64,000 bases of DNA from Alangreenwoodia sp964438605 (GCA_964438605.1 CAYTKT010000001.1:1-64000); one strand, 5' to 3'. Positions 33,788-43,338 are shown, counted from the first letter of the stretch. Notes: a model not told the origin generated them from the sequence alone. A program made the numbers and translations.

Positions 33788-34795
33788 TCAGCAAATCAAC
33801 CCGTCAATATTATCATCAACGAATTCATAAATTTTAACACCGTCATCATCATAATGCAGTCTGACCTTACCATTATGATTCAAAAAAACGAAATGTGCAT
33901 CCGCCTCACCCGTAGCAAACCATTTCTGCGACAACGGAAAACTTTCCCAGTCCTTTGCGTCGATGTCCCACGTCATATGTGCCGCCGCGTCCCATGACGT
34001 CATCGGCCCGTGCAGTTTCAGCATCTGAAGCGCTTCAGCACAGCGATTCGTATGATGTACCCGAAGACTTGCAATTCTGCTGTAAGCATTTTCTGTCATT
34101 TCCCGGTGTCCGACAAAAATATGCCTGATGTCAAGAGATTCCACGATTCGCAGGCTCTTTACATATTCTGTAAGTGGATCGTCAAGTCCCATCTCATAAC
34201 AGAGATTCGGCGTAATATCGCCTAAAATCATGTCGCCTGCAAACAAAATCCCGTTCCGTTCATCATAAAGGCACGTATGGCCCGGCGAATGACCCGGCGT
34301 AACGACACAGCGCAGCTCATATTCGCCAAACTTTAAAACCTGACCATCTTCGATATAAGTAAAATCGACAACCCCGGAATTCTGCCACATGACACCAGGA
34401 TGTCCGGCAATCGCATCTTTCATCGGAATTCTGAGTCCCGCCCTGTAAAAAGCATCGTAAATGTGCTGCCAATATGACTCTTCCCGCAGCAGATTAACGA
34501 TTTTTGCGTCGAGTTCTTGCGCGTAAGCCGTATTTTTATCTGTCTTCAGCGAAAAAATCTGACCGCTGTGGTCGGCATGTAAATGCGTCAGAAATATATC
34601 GGTGCTATCGAAATCCACATGAAGTTCCTCCACAGCCGACATCAGAGCCTCCCGACATTCAGGCCGGTTGAAGCCCGTATCGATAATCAGGCTCCTGTCA
34701 TCACCGCGAATCAGATAAGAATTCAGCAGCAGCAACGGATTATCAGGAAGTGGTACTTCAATTCTGTAAATATTTTTCAGCAACTCCGTAACCAT
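33788..34795 (-). CDS. MBL-fold hydrolase with C-terminal domain
   Basis: About 335 residues. The metal site is FLTHLHADHSGQIF (HXHXDH), followed by VTPGHSPGHTCLYD, LFAGDMILGDITPN and IFVGHREM. A C-terminal winged-helix-like region (CAEALQMLKLHGPMTSWDAA) ends with a small strand-rich piece. The layout fits MBL proteins of the LACTB2/RNaseZ-like hydrolase type; substrate unknown. I start at the ATG at 34795 with AGAGG seven bases upstream; a GTG at 34801 overlaps the upstream stop. It overlaps or abuts the YitT gene, so the two form an operon. Confidence 0.83.
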   Translation of the reverse strand: MVTELLKNIYRIEVPLPDNPLLLLNSYLIRGDDRSLIIDTGFNRPECREALMSAVEELHVDFDSTDIFLTHLHADHSGQIFSLKTDKNTAYAQELDAKIVNLLREESYWQHIYDAFYRAGLRIPMKDAIAGHPGVMWQNSGVVDFTYIEDGQVLKFGEYELRCVVTPGHSPGHTCLYDERNGILFAGDMILGDITPNLCYEMGLDDPLTEYVKSLRIVESLDIRHIFVGHREMTENAYSRIASLRVHHTNRCAEALQMLKLHGPMTSWDAAAHMTWDIDAKDWESFPLSQKWFATGEADAHFVFLNHNGKVRLHYDDDGVKIYEFVDDNIDGLIC

Positions 34796-34797
34796 AA

Positions 34798-35739
34798 TCA
34801 CGCCTCTGTCTCTCCCGTACCGGCAGTTTCGCCTTCTTCCGTCAGATCGCCGTCTTCAATCGGAACGACCACATTGACGCCCGAACTCGTGTCGATTACG
34901 CCTTTCTGCTTGATATGACGCCCGACGATTTCAGAAACGTCAGAAACCGTCATGAAAGCCGACTCATCCGCCTCTCTGACAATTTTTCGGAGTTCCAGTA
35001 TCTCAAGCTGAGTGATAACGCAGTAAAGCACATCCTTTTTCCCGCTGATCAGTCCTTTTCCTTCCATAATTGTAACAGTCCTGCCAAGACGCGCAAAAAT
35101 CTGGTCTACGATTTGCTGTCCGTCATTCGTAATAATCATCACCGATTTCGCTTTACTGAAACCGTTTTCTACAATATCGATCAGCTGCGACGTGATGAAA
35201 TAAGCCATCAGACTGTACATCGTTCTGTCCCATCCAAAGAAATAGCCCGCCACGCAGTAAATGACGATATTAAAACAGAAAATCGTCTGGCCTACCGGCA
35301 GTGAAATCTTCTTATTGATCAGAATTGCTACCATCTCTGTGCCATCAATACAACCACCGGAACGAATTATAACGCCGACGCCGATACCGAGAATAACGCC
35401 GCCGAAGACGGTTGCCAGCAGCGAATCCTGCGTAGCATTCGTCAGTTCCTGAAAGCGCTCCAACAACAGCGAAAAAACGACAATCGCATAAGCGTACTTT
35501 ATAATAAATTCTTTTCCAAGCTGAAAAAAGCCGATGATAAAAAACGGAATATTCAACACCAGAACCAGTGCACCCAGCGGCAGGCCGGTCAGAAGGCTGA
35601 TGATCATGCCTACACCGTTTAGTCCTCCGTCAAGGACTTTAAACGGAATCAGGAAGTTTTCAAGAGCCGCCGCCGCCAGAACAGCTCCTAGCGTCAGCCC
35701 TATAAAAGATACGATCCATTCTTTAATTTTTTCCTTCAT
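34798..35739 (-). CDS. YitT-family membrane protein
   Basis: 313 residues. Five or six transmembrane helices form the DUF161/YitT unit (GLTLGAVLAAAALENFLIPF; TGLPLGALVLVLNIPFFIIG; conserved RSGGCIDGTEMVAI). A cytoplasmic DUF2179 domain follows (SVMIITNDGQQIVDQIFARL; VLYCVITQLEILELRKIV). The role of YitT proteins is not established. An acidic tail (DLTEEGETAGTGETEA) closes the protein. AGGAG lies upstream of the start. The stop meets the MBL gene. Confidence 0.88.
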   Translation of the reverse strand: MKEKIKEWIVSFIGLTLGAVLAAAALENFLIPFKVLDGGLNGVGMIISLLTGLPLGALVLVLNIPFFIIGFFQLGKEFIIKYAYAIVVFSLLLERFQELTNATQDSLLATVFGGVILGIGVGVIIRSGGCIDGTEMVAILINKKISLPVGQTIFCFNIVIYCVAGYFFGWDRTMYSLMAYFITSQLIDIVENGFSKAKSVMIITNDGQQIVDQIFARLGRTVTIMEGKGLISGKKDVLYCVITQLEILELRKIVREADESAFMTVSDVSEIVGRHIKQKGVIDTSSGVNVVVPIEDGDLTEEGETAGTGETEA

Positions 35740-36132
35740 TATATGTCTCCTCTTTCCTCCTGCGGGGATTTTTCTGAAATCCCGTGCCCTCGCACTCTGC
35801 CGGTCCTGTTAGCTCGTAACTCACTCTCGCCAGTGCTTTTCCAAGTTTTTGCCGTGCCTCATTTCTGCGAACGGACGTATTCTGCGCGACCTGTACAGAT
35901 GCTGCTGCATGAGCGCCTTTCTTTTCAGAAAATCCTTTCTCATACGTCAGATTGCTTTCTGCGAATTCCGTTCATATCATTTTTGCATCACCGGCGGATA
36001 TCAAAAATAGTATACAATTTTTAATACCCGTTTTAAATCCCTTTCAAACGAGTTGTTTTCTATTTTATCACCTTTTTATGTCATAATTACGAAGAATATA
36101 TGAAATTCTCAACAAATAATGCTCCTTCTCCA

Positions 36133-36320
36133 TCAGCCGTCATCAGACTTTCTTGCCGGAAGTCTGACGACAACCCGGAAAATCCCGTTCATCACATCAA
36201 TTCTTAGCACGCCGCCGCAATGCTCCACCGTTCATTTGACACTCTCCAGTCCGATCCCATGCATCGCACGATCCGCCTTCGTCTTTTCCACGGCTTCCAA
36301 GGCAGTTTGTTATCGCATAA
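36133..36320 (-). pseudogene. Remnant of a GHKL-type sensor histidine kinase
   Basis: On the minus strand a frame reads ALEAVEKTKADRAMHGIGLE SVK, then a TGA, then TVEHCGGVLRIDV and NGIFRVVVRLP. This is the ATP-lid glycine box and last strands of Agr-type (GHKL) kinases, whose usual form is HGIGLKSVRxxVEKYGG. The stop falls where Arg is expected, so it is a CGA to TGA change. The N-box region upstream is in another frame and partly deleted. Sensor and His box are gone. Confidence 0.65.
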
Positions 36321-36420
36321 ACAATATCGATGATTGTCATTGCAATCATTTCCATTATCCTTTCCATGCAATCCAATTACCAAATCATATTTTTATACGT
36401 AAATATATAATAAACAAGGC

Positions 36421-36468
36421 AAAAAATAAAAAGACATCTCCATCCGGCATACCAGACAGAAATGTCTT
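36421..36468 (-). terminator. Terminator of ppdK
   Basis: On the minus strand AAGACAT (36468-36462) pairs with ATGTCTT (36437-36431), followed by TTTATTTTTT. It lies about 60 bases past the stop. Confidence 0.65.
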
Positions 36469-36526
36469 AAAAAGTCCGAGTTCCCCGTACTTTACTCTTT
36501 ACGATCCGTTCCCGCAGGAAAATTTC

Positions 36527-39154
36527 CTAACGGGGATTTTTGATCTGAGCGTGCGCCGCAGCCAGTCTCGCAATAGGTACCCTGAATGGTGAACAAGAAA
36601 CATAGTCGAGTCCTACATTGTGGAAGAATTCAACAGAAGAAGGATCACCGCCATGTTCGCCGCATACGCCAAGATGGATATCAGGTCTTTCTTTTCTGCC
36701 GAGCTCAGCGGCCAGTTTAACAAGCTTGCCTACACCATTCTGATCGAATTTGGCAAACGGATCACTTTCAAAAATTTTCTTTTCGTAATACTCCGGAAGG
36801 AATTTTCCGGCGTCATCACGGCTGAAACCGAAAGTCATCTGTGTCAGATCGTTCGTGCCGAAGCTGAAGAATTCAGCTTCCTTCGCGATCTCATCCGCTG
36901 TCAGCGCCGCACGCGGAATTTCGATCATCGTACCCACATGATACTTCAGATTTACGCCCGCTTCAGCGATGACCTTGTCAGCTGTTGCAACCACGATATC
37001 TTTCACATATTTCAATTCCTTACGCTCTCCCGTCAGCGGAATCATGATTTCAGGAACGATATTAAAATCAGTTTCTTTGTTTACATTAATCGCCGCCTCA
37101 ATGATGGCGCGCGCCTGCATTTCAGCAATTTCAGGATATGTAACTGCCAGACGGCAACCTCTGTGACCCATCATCGGGTTCAATTCCTGAAGCCCCGTTA
37201 CCGTGTCTTTCAGTTCTTCAAACGTTAAGCCCATCGTCTTTGCGAGATCTGCAATCGCATCATCCTCGTGAGGCAGGAATTCATGCAACGGCGGATCGAG
37301 GAGACGTACCGTGACAGGCCGTCCTTCCATAACCTTGTAAATCTTTTCGAAGTCGCCTCTTTGCATCGGCAGCAGCTTTGCGAGAGCTTTCTCTCTCTGC
37401 TCTTTCGTGCTCGCGACAATCATCTCACGAACAGCAGGAATTCTGTCCTCGTCGAAGAACATATGCTCGGTACGCGTCAAGCCAATGCCCTCGGCACCAA
37501 ATTTAACCGCCTGGGCAGCATCCGGCTCCGTATCCGCATTTGCACGAACTTTGAGCTTTCTGACCTCGTCAGCCCATCCCATGACAATTTCAAAATCTCC
37601 CGTAATCTGGGCCGGTTCCGTCGGAATTTCACCGATATACACGTTTCCTGTGGAGCCGTCAATCGACATGAAATCACCTTCGTGCAAAACGTGTCCGTTG
37701 ACTTTCAGCGTCTTTGTTTCCTCGTCAATAATAATTGCGCCGCATCCGCTGACACAGCAGGTACCCATGCCTCTTGCAACGACAGCCGCATGTGACGTCA
37801 TACCTCCGCGACATGTCAGAATCCCCTGTGCAGCGGCCATGCCTTCAATATCTTCCGGCGATGTCTCCAGTCTTACGAGCAGAACAGGAATGCCCTTTTC
37901 GGCAGCCGCTTTCGCTTCTTCCGCCGTAAAATAAATGGCTCCGCAGGCAGCTCCCGGAGAAGCCGCAAGACCGGAAGCGACAGGTTTTGCAGCTTTCAGC
38001 GCGTCTTCGTTAAACTGCGGGTGGAGAACGGAATCGAGCTGCTTTGGTTCCACCTTCAGAATTGCTTCTTCCTTCGTGCAAAGTCCCTCGTCTACCAAAG
38101 CTACGGCAATTCTCAGCGCAGAGGTCGCCGTCCGTTTTCCGTTACGTGTCTGCAGCATATAGAGTTTTCCCTTTTCGATGGTAAATTCCATATCCTGCAT
38201 ATCTTTATAGTGATTTTCAAGTTTATCTGCAATCTCTTTAAATTCTTTATAAACATCCGGCATGATTTCCGCCAGTTCGTCAATCGTATGCGGCGTGCGG
38301 ATGCCGGCAACAACGTCCTCTCCCTGGGCATTCATCAAAAATTCGCCAAACAGGTCTTTCTCACCTGTGGCCGGATTGCGCGTAAACGCAACGCCTGTAC
38401 CCGAATCGTTGCCCCAGTTTCCGAATACCATGGATTGTACGTTAACCGCCGTACCCCAGCTGCTTGGAATATCATTCATCTTTCTGTAAGCATTTGCTCT
38501 CGGATTGTCCCAGCTGCGGAATACTGCCTTGACGGATTCCATGAGCTGAACTTTTGGATCCTGAGGAAATTCCACACCCATCTTTTCCTTATAGTATTCC
38601 TTGAATATACCGACAAGACGCTTCATATCGTCTGCGTCGAGTTCAGCATCGAACTTAACGCCGCGTTCTTCTTTGATCTGGTCGATAAATTTTTCAAAAT
38701 CAGATTTCGGAAGTTCCATAACGACGTCTGAAAACATCTGAATAAATCGTCTGTAAGAATCGTATACGAATCTCGGATTATCGGTCAGCGCGACCATGCC
38801 CTCTGCGACGACGTCATTGATTCCGAGGTTGAGAATCGTATCCATCATTCCCGGCATAGAGGCTCTCGCACCTGACCGCACCGAAACGAGGAGCGGATTT
38901 TGGGAATCGCCGAACTTTTTGCCGGTTATCTCTTCCAGCTTAGCCATATATGCGATAATATCGCTTTCGATTTCCGGAGCAATCGTCCTGCCGTCTTCGT
39001 AATACCTGTTGCACGCTTCCGTAGTGATCGTAAATCCCTGCGGCACAGGCATGCCCAGATTCGTCATTTCTGCAAGATTGGCGCCCTTGCCGCCGAGAAG
39101 TTCTCTCATGTCTGCGTTACCTTCGGTAAACAGATACAGATATTTCTTACTCAT
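36527..39154 (-). CDS. ppdK: Pyruvate, phosphate dikinase
   Basis: PPDK interconverts pyruvate, ATP and Pi with phosphoenolpyruvate, AMP and PPi; in anaerobes it often works as a pyrophosphate-saving glycolytic enzyme. The 875 residues include the ATP-grasp domain (ELLGGKGANLAEMTNLGMPV), the phosphohistidine motif CRGGMTSHAAVVARGMG (His about residue 455) and the PEP/pyruvate barrel with GVCGEHGGDPSS (catalytic Cys about 831). Length is standard. The start at 39154 has a weak AAGGA just upstream. It has an extended -10 promoter at 39216 and its own terminator. Confidence 0.97.
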   Translation of the reverse strand: MSKKYLYLFTEGNADMRELLGGKGANLAEMTNLGMPVPQGFTITTEACNRYYEDGRTIAPEIESDIIAYMAKLEEITGKKFGDSQNPLLVSVRSGARASMPGMMDTILNLGINDVVAEGMVALTDNPRFVYDSYRRFIQMFSDVVMELPKSDFEKFIDQIKEERGVKFDAELDADDMKRLVGIFKEYYKEKMGVEFPQDPKVQLMESVKAVFRSWDNPRANAYRKMNDIPSSWGTAVNVQSMVFGNWGNDSGTGVAFTRNPATGEKDLFGEFLMNAQGEDVVAGIRTPHTIDELAEIMPDVYKEFKEIADKLENHYKDMQDMEFTIEKGKLYMLQTRNGKRTATSALRIAVALVDEGLCTKEEAILKVEPKQLDSVLHPQFNEDALKAAKPVASGLAASPGAACGAIYFTAEEAKAAAEKGIPVLLVRLETSPEDIEGMAAAQGILTCRGGMTSHAAVVARGMGTCCVSGCGAIIIDEETKTLKVNGHVLHEGDFMSIDGSTGNVYIGEIPTEPAQITGDFEIVMGWADEVRKLKVRANADTEPDAAQAVKFGAEGIGLTRTEHMFFDEDRIPAVREMIVASTKEQREKALAKLLPMQRGDFEKIYKVMEGRPVTVRLLDPPLHEFLPHEDDAIADLAKTMGLTFEELKDTVTGLQELNPMMGHRGCRLAVTYPEIAEMQARAIIEAAINVNKETDFNIVPEIMIPLTGERKELKYVKDIVVATADKVIAEAGVNLKYHVGTMIEIPRAALTADEIAKEAEFFSFGTNDLTQMTFGFSRDDAGKFLPEYYEKKIFESDPFAKFDQNGVGKLVKLAAELGRKERPDIHLGVCGEHGGDPSSVEFFHNVGLDYVSCSPFRVPIARLAAAHAQIKNPR

Positions 39155-39215
39155 TTTCCTTGAAATTCCTCTCTCTACTTCATTTAATTATTATTTGTAT
39201 TGTCCTATAAACTTG

Positions 39216-39224
39216 ATTATACCA
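39216..39224 (-). promoter_or_regulatory. ppdK promoter, extended -10
   Basis: On the minus strand the sequence reads TGGTATAAT, about 60 bases upstream of the ATG. The -35 is weak. Confidence 0.5.
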
Positions 39225-39869
39225 CTAAATCTCGCTTTGTGGGCGGAATTATATATTTTTCGTAAAAAAATGAAAGTAAAACGTATAATCTCCGAAATCA
39301 TTCCATCGGCACCGTTCGGGATACGGACTTCCCCAATGTCCTCCTGAAGCGAAATCGTTCAGCATATAACATATGAAACGTTCCGTTTAAAACGGTACAA
39401 ACCGACCGATAAACCTGATGCAGTTTCTTCGTCTGAATGGTACAAAGCGGTCGATAAACCCGATATCGAAAGTCCGGTTTCTTTTCCTTTCAAATCAAAC
39501 GGCTTCATTCTGAATGTACGCCCAACATTCAAATTCCGGCATCCTTTCATCTAAGCGGTTCAATCCGGACCATAAAGTCGACATTAAAATGCCAGCCTTT
39601 TTATCCCTCCAAACAGTTCAATCCTGACGGCATGGCCGGTGCGAAAATTCCCGCGTCATTCCTTCCAAACGGCTGGAATTGTCTAATTCCAAGCGTTCGG
39701 GAAGTTCCAGCATATTTGCCGACACTTCATATGCCGTGCGAATCTCATAAGGCCCATTTTCCTGCCGTTTTCGGTAAGCGCGGCTCTGAAACCGCCCCGC
39801 GATCCGGATTCTGTCACCCGTGTTGAGCGTCGCTGCATAAGCCGCATTTCTGCCCCAGAGGATACATGG

Positions 39870-40040
39870 AATATAATCCGATTTTCCAAAACCTTCGGAA
39901 GATATTCCAGAACGTGCTGCGCATTATTATGGAACAGGATGATCGAACCGCTTTTCACATTCCGATTAACACGCTCTACGATCTGCTCAGTGCTGATGTC
40001 TTTCCAGCTGAGGCTGTCAGCATGCGCCGCGATGGAAAAA
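39870..40040 (-). pseudogene. C-terminal remnant of a polysaccharide deacetylase
   Basis: On the minus strand the frame reads DSLSWKDISTEQIVERVNRN then VKSGSIILFHNNAQHVLEYL and PKVLE, the last third of NodB/PdaB-type polysaccharide deacetylases (usual form: SWKxxS, GSIILxHN, ALPxIIxxL). Upstream and downstream reading then becomes nonsense. The catalytic N-terminal part is absent. Relatives act on cell-wall or spore peptidoglycan. Confidence 0.65.
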
Positions 40041-40107
40041 ATATCGCTTTTTCACTATACCGCATTAAAGCCTTACAGTCAAGCCTTCATAGCGCATTTT
40101 TAAAAAT

Positions 40108-40497
40108 TTACATGTTATCCGGCCGCTCTTTTACGGCGATACACTCGATTTCAACCTTACACCCCTTTGGAATTGCGGCAACTTCAACACAGCTTCGCGC
40201 CGGATAAGGTGCCTCAAAATACGACGCGTAGACATCATTCATCTGTGCAAAATCCGCCAAATCGGCGAGAAATACAGATGTCTTAATAACGTTTGCCATC
40301 GTCATGCCGTTTTCTTCCAGAATATTTTTGATATTTGAAAGTGACTGGGCCGTCTGTTCTTCAATCGTTTCAGCAATATTGCCCGTCTGCGGATTTACCG
40401 GAATCTGACCGGAAACAAACATAATATCGTCCGTTATGAGAGCCTGGGAATAAGGTCCGATTGCGGCCGGAGCCTTTGTTGTGCTGATTACTTTCAT
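40108..40497 (-). CDS. ridA: RidA-family enamine/imine deaminase
   Basis: 129 residues. RidA hydrolyses reactive enamines and imines, including 2-aminoacrylate made by PLP enzymes such as threonine ammonia-lyase. Conserved stretches are TTKAPAAIGPYSQA, MFVSGQIPVNPQTG, ENGMTMANVIKTSVFL and YPARSCVEVAAIPKGC with the catalytic-site Arg. The start at 40497 (MKVISTTKAP) is seven bases after AGGAGG; an ATG two codons upstream is too close to it. Threonine ammonia-lyase lies upstream on the same strand, so a functional link is plausible. Confidence 0.93.
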   Translation of the reverse strand: MKVISTTKAPAAIGPYSQALITDDIMFVSGQIPVNPQTGNIAETIEEQTAQSLSNIKNILEENGMTMANVIKTSVFLADLADFAQMNDVYASYFEAPYPARSCVEVAAIPKGCKVEIECIAVKERPDNM

Positions 40498-41208
40498 CTT
40501 CATACCTCCTGAATTTTTCTGGCAGTGTCCGGTCAATCACTTGCTTAAATCGCTCGAACTAAGCAAAATCAACGCTTTAACCAAGTCCGATTTTTTAAAA
40601 ACATTGATCTCCTCTTTCGTTTTCTTAGCTCAGAAATGAATAAAACACATTTTGCAAAGTTGAACAAAAATATACAAGCTGATTCACCGATATAATTAAC
40701 TTTATACTGCTTTCTCCCATGAGCAAATCGAAATTTCTCTCATTCCTCTTTTTAGCTGGTCATTATTTCATTTCCAAATTCCTGTCAAGTCTGAGCTGAA
40801 AACTCGTCCATTTCAGGCTCTGCAAAGATTCAGAAAACATAAATAGAATGATTCAAAAAGACCATAAGATGAACACGTTTGCATCAATTGCTTTACACCG
40901 CCATTTTTTCTATCAATTCATAAACTTTTTAATTTTAAAACATTTTATGGACGAACTGACCGGTCCGGAATCCAATTCGATCAAATTTTTAACAACAGAA
41001 TCGGCAATACACGCCCAACTAAATTTCCAGTAAAACTGTCTGGCCATATACCTTCCCGCTGACTTCCCGCAAAGATACCGGTCATACATACCCGTCAGAT
41101 TATCCTGCAATGCTGCCAGCCATGCGCTTTTGGCAAACGCTTTTGGTCAATTTCCAATCAATTACACCGCTTATCTGTTTTCAGCTAAATTTTTAGCAAG
41201 GCTGCCGG
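40498..41208. other. Gap between ridA and the threonine ammonia-lyase gene
   Basis: About 710 AT-rich bases. Short frames on either strand have no recognisable product and no convincing ribosome site. I see no terminator or RNA that I can support. Confidence 0.4.
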
Positions 41209-42414
41209 CTATACGCGTTCCGTCACGAGTTCAAAGCCCGCCTCTGTCAGCCGCTCTTTGATCATACCGATCTGCGCCTGATCGCGGGTTTCCAGGCCGA
41301 GTTTGAGGAAACAGCTTGTAATAGCCATATCAGGATCCGCACGGTCGTAATAAACGTTTACGACGTTGCCGCCGCACGCTGCGATAATCTCGGCGACCTC
41401 CTGAAGCTGACCCGGCTTGTCTGTCAGCGCAATAGTCAGATTGACATTTCTCCCGCTTGTCACAAGACCTCTTGTAATAACTCTGCTCAGAATATTTACG
41501 TCAATATTGCCGCCGGAAACGACGCAGACGACCTTCTTACCCATGACAGGCAGCTTATCGAACATGACAGCCGCTACTCCAACGGCACCGGCGCCTTCCG
41601 CAATGACTTTCTGTTTTTCAAGAAGAGCTAAAACAGCGGCTGCAATTTCATCTTCACTGACTGTCACGATGTCATCCACATATTTGCTGACGAGATCAAA
41701 CGTAATATTGCCCGGCTGTTTTACTGCAATTCCGTCAGCAAAAGTTGACGCAGCATCGAGCATCACCGGCTTACCGTTCTGACGGCTCACAAGCATACTG
41801 GCGGAACCCGCTGCCTGGACGCCATAGATTTTGACTGCGGGATTTAAGCGCTTTATTGCGAAAGCTACGCCGGAAATCAGCCCTCCGCCGCCGATCGGGA
41901 CGACGACAGCGTCAGGATCACTGAGTTGGTCAAGAATTTCAAGACCAATCGTTCCCTGACCCGCGATGACGAGATCGTCATCAAAGGGATGGATCAGCGT
42001 CGCGCCCGTCTCGCGCTGAAGTTCCAGCGCCTTTTCGTAAGCATCGTCGTAAGCGCCCTTGACAAGACAGACATCCGCGCCGAGCTGCTTCGTCGCTTCC
42101 ACTTTACTGATCGGCGCGCCGTCCGGCATACAGATGACCGAACGGATTCCGTTATGCGTAGCCGCCATCGCGACGCCCTGCGCATGATTCCCGGCACTGC
42201 ACGCGATAATTCCCCGCTCCTTTTCCGCATCTGTCAGCTGACTGATCTTGTAGTACGCGCCCCTCAGTTTGAAACTGCCCGTTTCCTGTAGATTTTCCGT
42301 CTTCAGATAAAGCTCGCATTTATCCGACAGCTTTGTCGCTTTAATCAGATCTGTTTTTCTCGCAACATCCTTCAGAACGGATGCCGCATGATAAATTTTG
42401 TGAAGTGTCAGCAT
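41209..42414 (-). CDS. ilvA: Threonine ammonia-lyase (IlvA/TdcB type)
   Basis: This PLP enzyme deaminates threonine to 2-oxobutanoate, for isoleucine synthesis or threonine catabolism. The PLP Lys is in ETGSFKLRGAYYKI, and the phosphate-binding Gly loop is VVVPIGGGGLISGVAF. The C-terminal part (LTIALTDKPGQLQEVAEIIA) is a single ACT-like domain, as in the shorter enzymes of about 400 residues. I start at the ATG at 42414 (MLTLHKIYHAAS) with GGAG seven bases upstream; the longer open frame has no family similarity. tdcB would be an equally good name if the role is catabolic. Confidence 0.93.
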   Translation of the reverse strand: MLTLHKIYHAASVLKDVARKTDLIKATKLSDKCELYLKTENLQETGSFKLRGAYYKISQLTDAEKERGIIACSAGNHAQGVAMAATHNGIRSVICMPDGAPISKVEATKQLGADVCLVKGAYDDAYEKALELQRETGATLIHPFDDDLVIAGQGTIGLEILDQLSDPDAVVVPIGGGGLISGVAFAIKRLNPAVKIYGVQAAGSASMLVSRQNGKPVMLDAASTFADGIAVKQPGNITFDLVSKYVDDIVTVSEDEIAAAVLALLEKQKVIAEGAGAVGVAAVMFDKLPVMGKKVVCVVSGGNIDVNILSRVITRGLVTSGRNVNLTIALTDKPGQLQEVAEIIAACGGNVVNVYYDRADPDMAITSCFLKLGLETRDQAQIGMIKERLTEAGFELVTERV

Positions 42415-42584
42415 ATCTTTCTCCATATTTGAATCATTTATTTTTATTACTATACTACCACAAAACGGCGCAGATATTTTCTGAAAATCGAGAAATGAAA
42501 CAGCAAAAAATAATTTTCTGCCTGTCATATATTTCCGCCGGTGGCCGTATAATGCCACGTAACAGAAGAACCGGAGACGAAACG

Positions 42585-42746
42585 ATGACGCTGTGCCAAT
42601 CGGCCAAAACCGAGTATTACGTTCGCAACACGAAGGTCGAAACAAGGGCGCCCGGACTTTTTGAGATACCGGCGGCATCTGCCGGCATCTCAGATCGGCA
42701 GCAGCGCTGGTTCAAAAACAGGACTGAAACCGGCAGACCGGCATGA
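42585..42746 (+). CDS. Possible 53-residue protein of unknown function
   Basis: ATG at 42585 has GGAG eight bases upstream and a TATAAT at 42548-42553 that could be its -10 box (no good -35). The product starts MTLCQSAKTEYYVRNTKVET and ends basic and hydrophilic (QQRWFKNRTETGRPA). A hairpin (TGAGAT/ATCTCA with CCGGC/GCCGG, 42662-42691) lies inside. No family recognised. It may be real or chance. Confidence 0.25.
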   Translation: MTLCQSAKTEYYVRNTKVETRAPGLFEIPAASAGISDRQQRWFKNRTETGRPA

Positions 42747-42822
42747 ATCATCCGGCTGATCCGACAGGCGTTACGATCCCGGTTTCATTTGTTCTGACTA
42801 TCTTGACAGGAGGAAATTGACG

Positions 42823-43008
42823 ATGAGAGAAAAACAGAATACCCTGGATTTGGAAAACGAAAGTGACAGCCGTTGGGCCGGGCGGGGCAAACGGCCGGTC
42901 CAAAGGCCCCAAAGAAGCTGTTCGCCCCCAGGGTTTGGTGTGTTTAGACCCCCGAAATCGGAATCCACCGCTCGCCGCCAAAAGACGCGCTGCAGACTGC
43001 CACCGTAA
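42823..43008 (+). CDS. Possible 61-residue basic protein
   Basis: A perfect AGGAGG lies nine bases before the ATG at 42823. The product starts MREKQNTLDLENESDSRWAG and then becomes Arg/Pro-rich without a recognisable fold. It follows the 42585 frame by 76 bases. It is antisense to the possible membrane protein at 42944-43082, so at most one of them is likely real. Confidence 0.25.
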   Translation: MREKQNTLDLENESDSRWAGRGKRPVQRPQRSCSPPGFGVFRPPKSESTARRQKTRCRLPP

Positions 43009-43082
43009 CAGCCAGCGCCGCGATGACAAAGAAAAACATAAAGACTTTTGCAGACCCCTTCGTCTGCCGAATGCATCTTCCA
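42944..43082 (-). pseudogene. Possible frameshifted small membrane protein
   Basis: GGAGGA lies eight bases before an ATG at 43082 (MEDAFGRRRG). After about ten codons the adjoining frame carries SAKVFMFFFVIAALAVTVAV and ends SFGGERWIPISGV at 42944. Joining them needs one inserted base near 43050. A charged start plus one transmembrane helix is a common small-protein design. No family known. Confidence 0.3.
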
Positions 43083-43213
43083 TACCATTCTCCTCCAAAA
43101 TTCCGCGATTCACCGCCCGGACAGCACCGTGCCATTTCCGGCACGGCGCCTTCGCAGCGGTGTCTTTTCTCCCGCGTTTCTTTTCTTAAATACGTGAAAT
43201 CTCCCTGAAATCA

Positions 43214-43242
43214 TTAGACAAGGCATTAAAAATATATTATAA
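43214..43242 (+). promoter_or_regulatory. hom promoter
   Basis: TAGACA (43214-43219), 17 bases, TATAAT (43237-43242). Transcription would start near 43250 and give a leader of about 240 bases. Confidence 0.7.
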
Positions 43243-43288
43243 TAATAACGCTTTTATTCATTCGTAAGCGAAATTCGGCGGATCTCGA

Positions 43289-43338
43289 CGGATTATGAGC
43301 CTGCGCTTTCCCACGCGGCTACTTCATCCGGCTTTTTT
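43289..43338 (+). terminator. Terminator-like structure in the hom leader
   Basis: CGGAT (43289-43293) pairs with ATCCG (43326-43330), and inside AGCC-T-GCG (43298-43305) pairs with CGCGGCT (43314-43320). Then comes GC and six T. A hairpin with an internal loop, about 40 bases after the predicted start of transcription and 150 before the hom start. Confidence 0.5.

Larger units (their letters stand above)
35740..36526. other. Gap upstream of YitT and downstream of ppdK
   Basis: About 790 bases. It holds a histidine-kinase remnant (36133-36320) and the ppdK terminator (36421-36468). Near 35750-35960 the words CTTTTC and GTTCTGCG repeat. No intact gene. Confidence 0.5.
39155..40107. other. Large gap with worn repeats and a deacetylase remnant
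   Basis: About 950 bases. GGTACAAACCGACCGATAAA (39394) and GGTACAAAGCGGTCGATAAA (39439) are 45 bp apart, and looser relatives (CGGTTCAATCCGGACCATAA, near 39560) follow. A polysaccharide deacetylase remnant occupies about 39870-40040. No intact gene. Confidence 0.55.
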
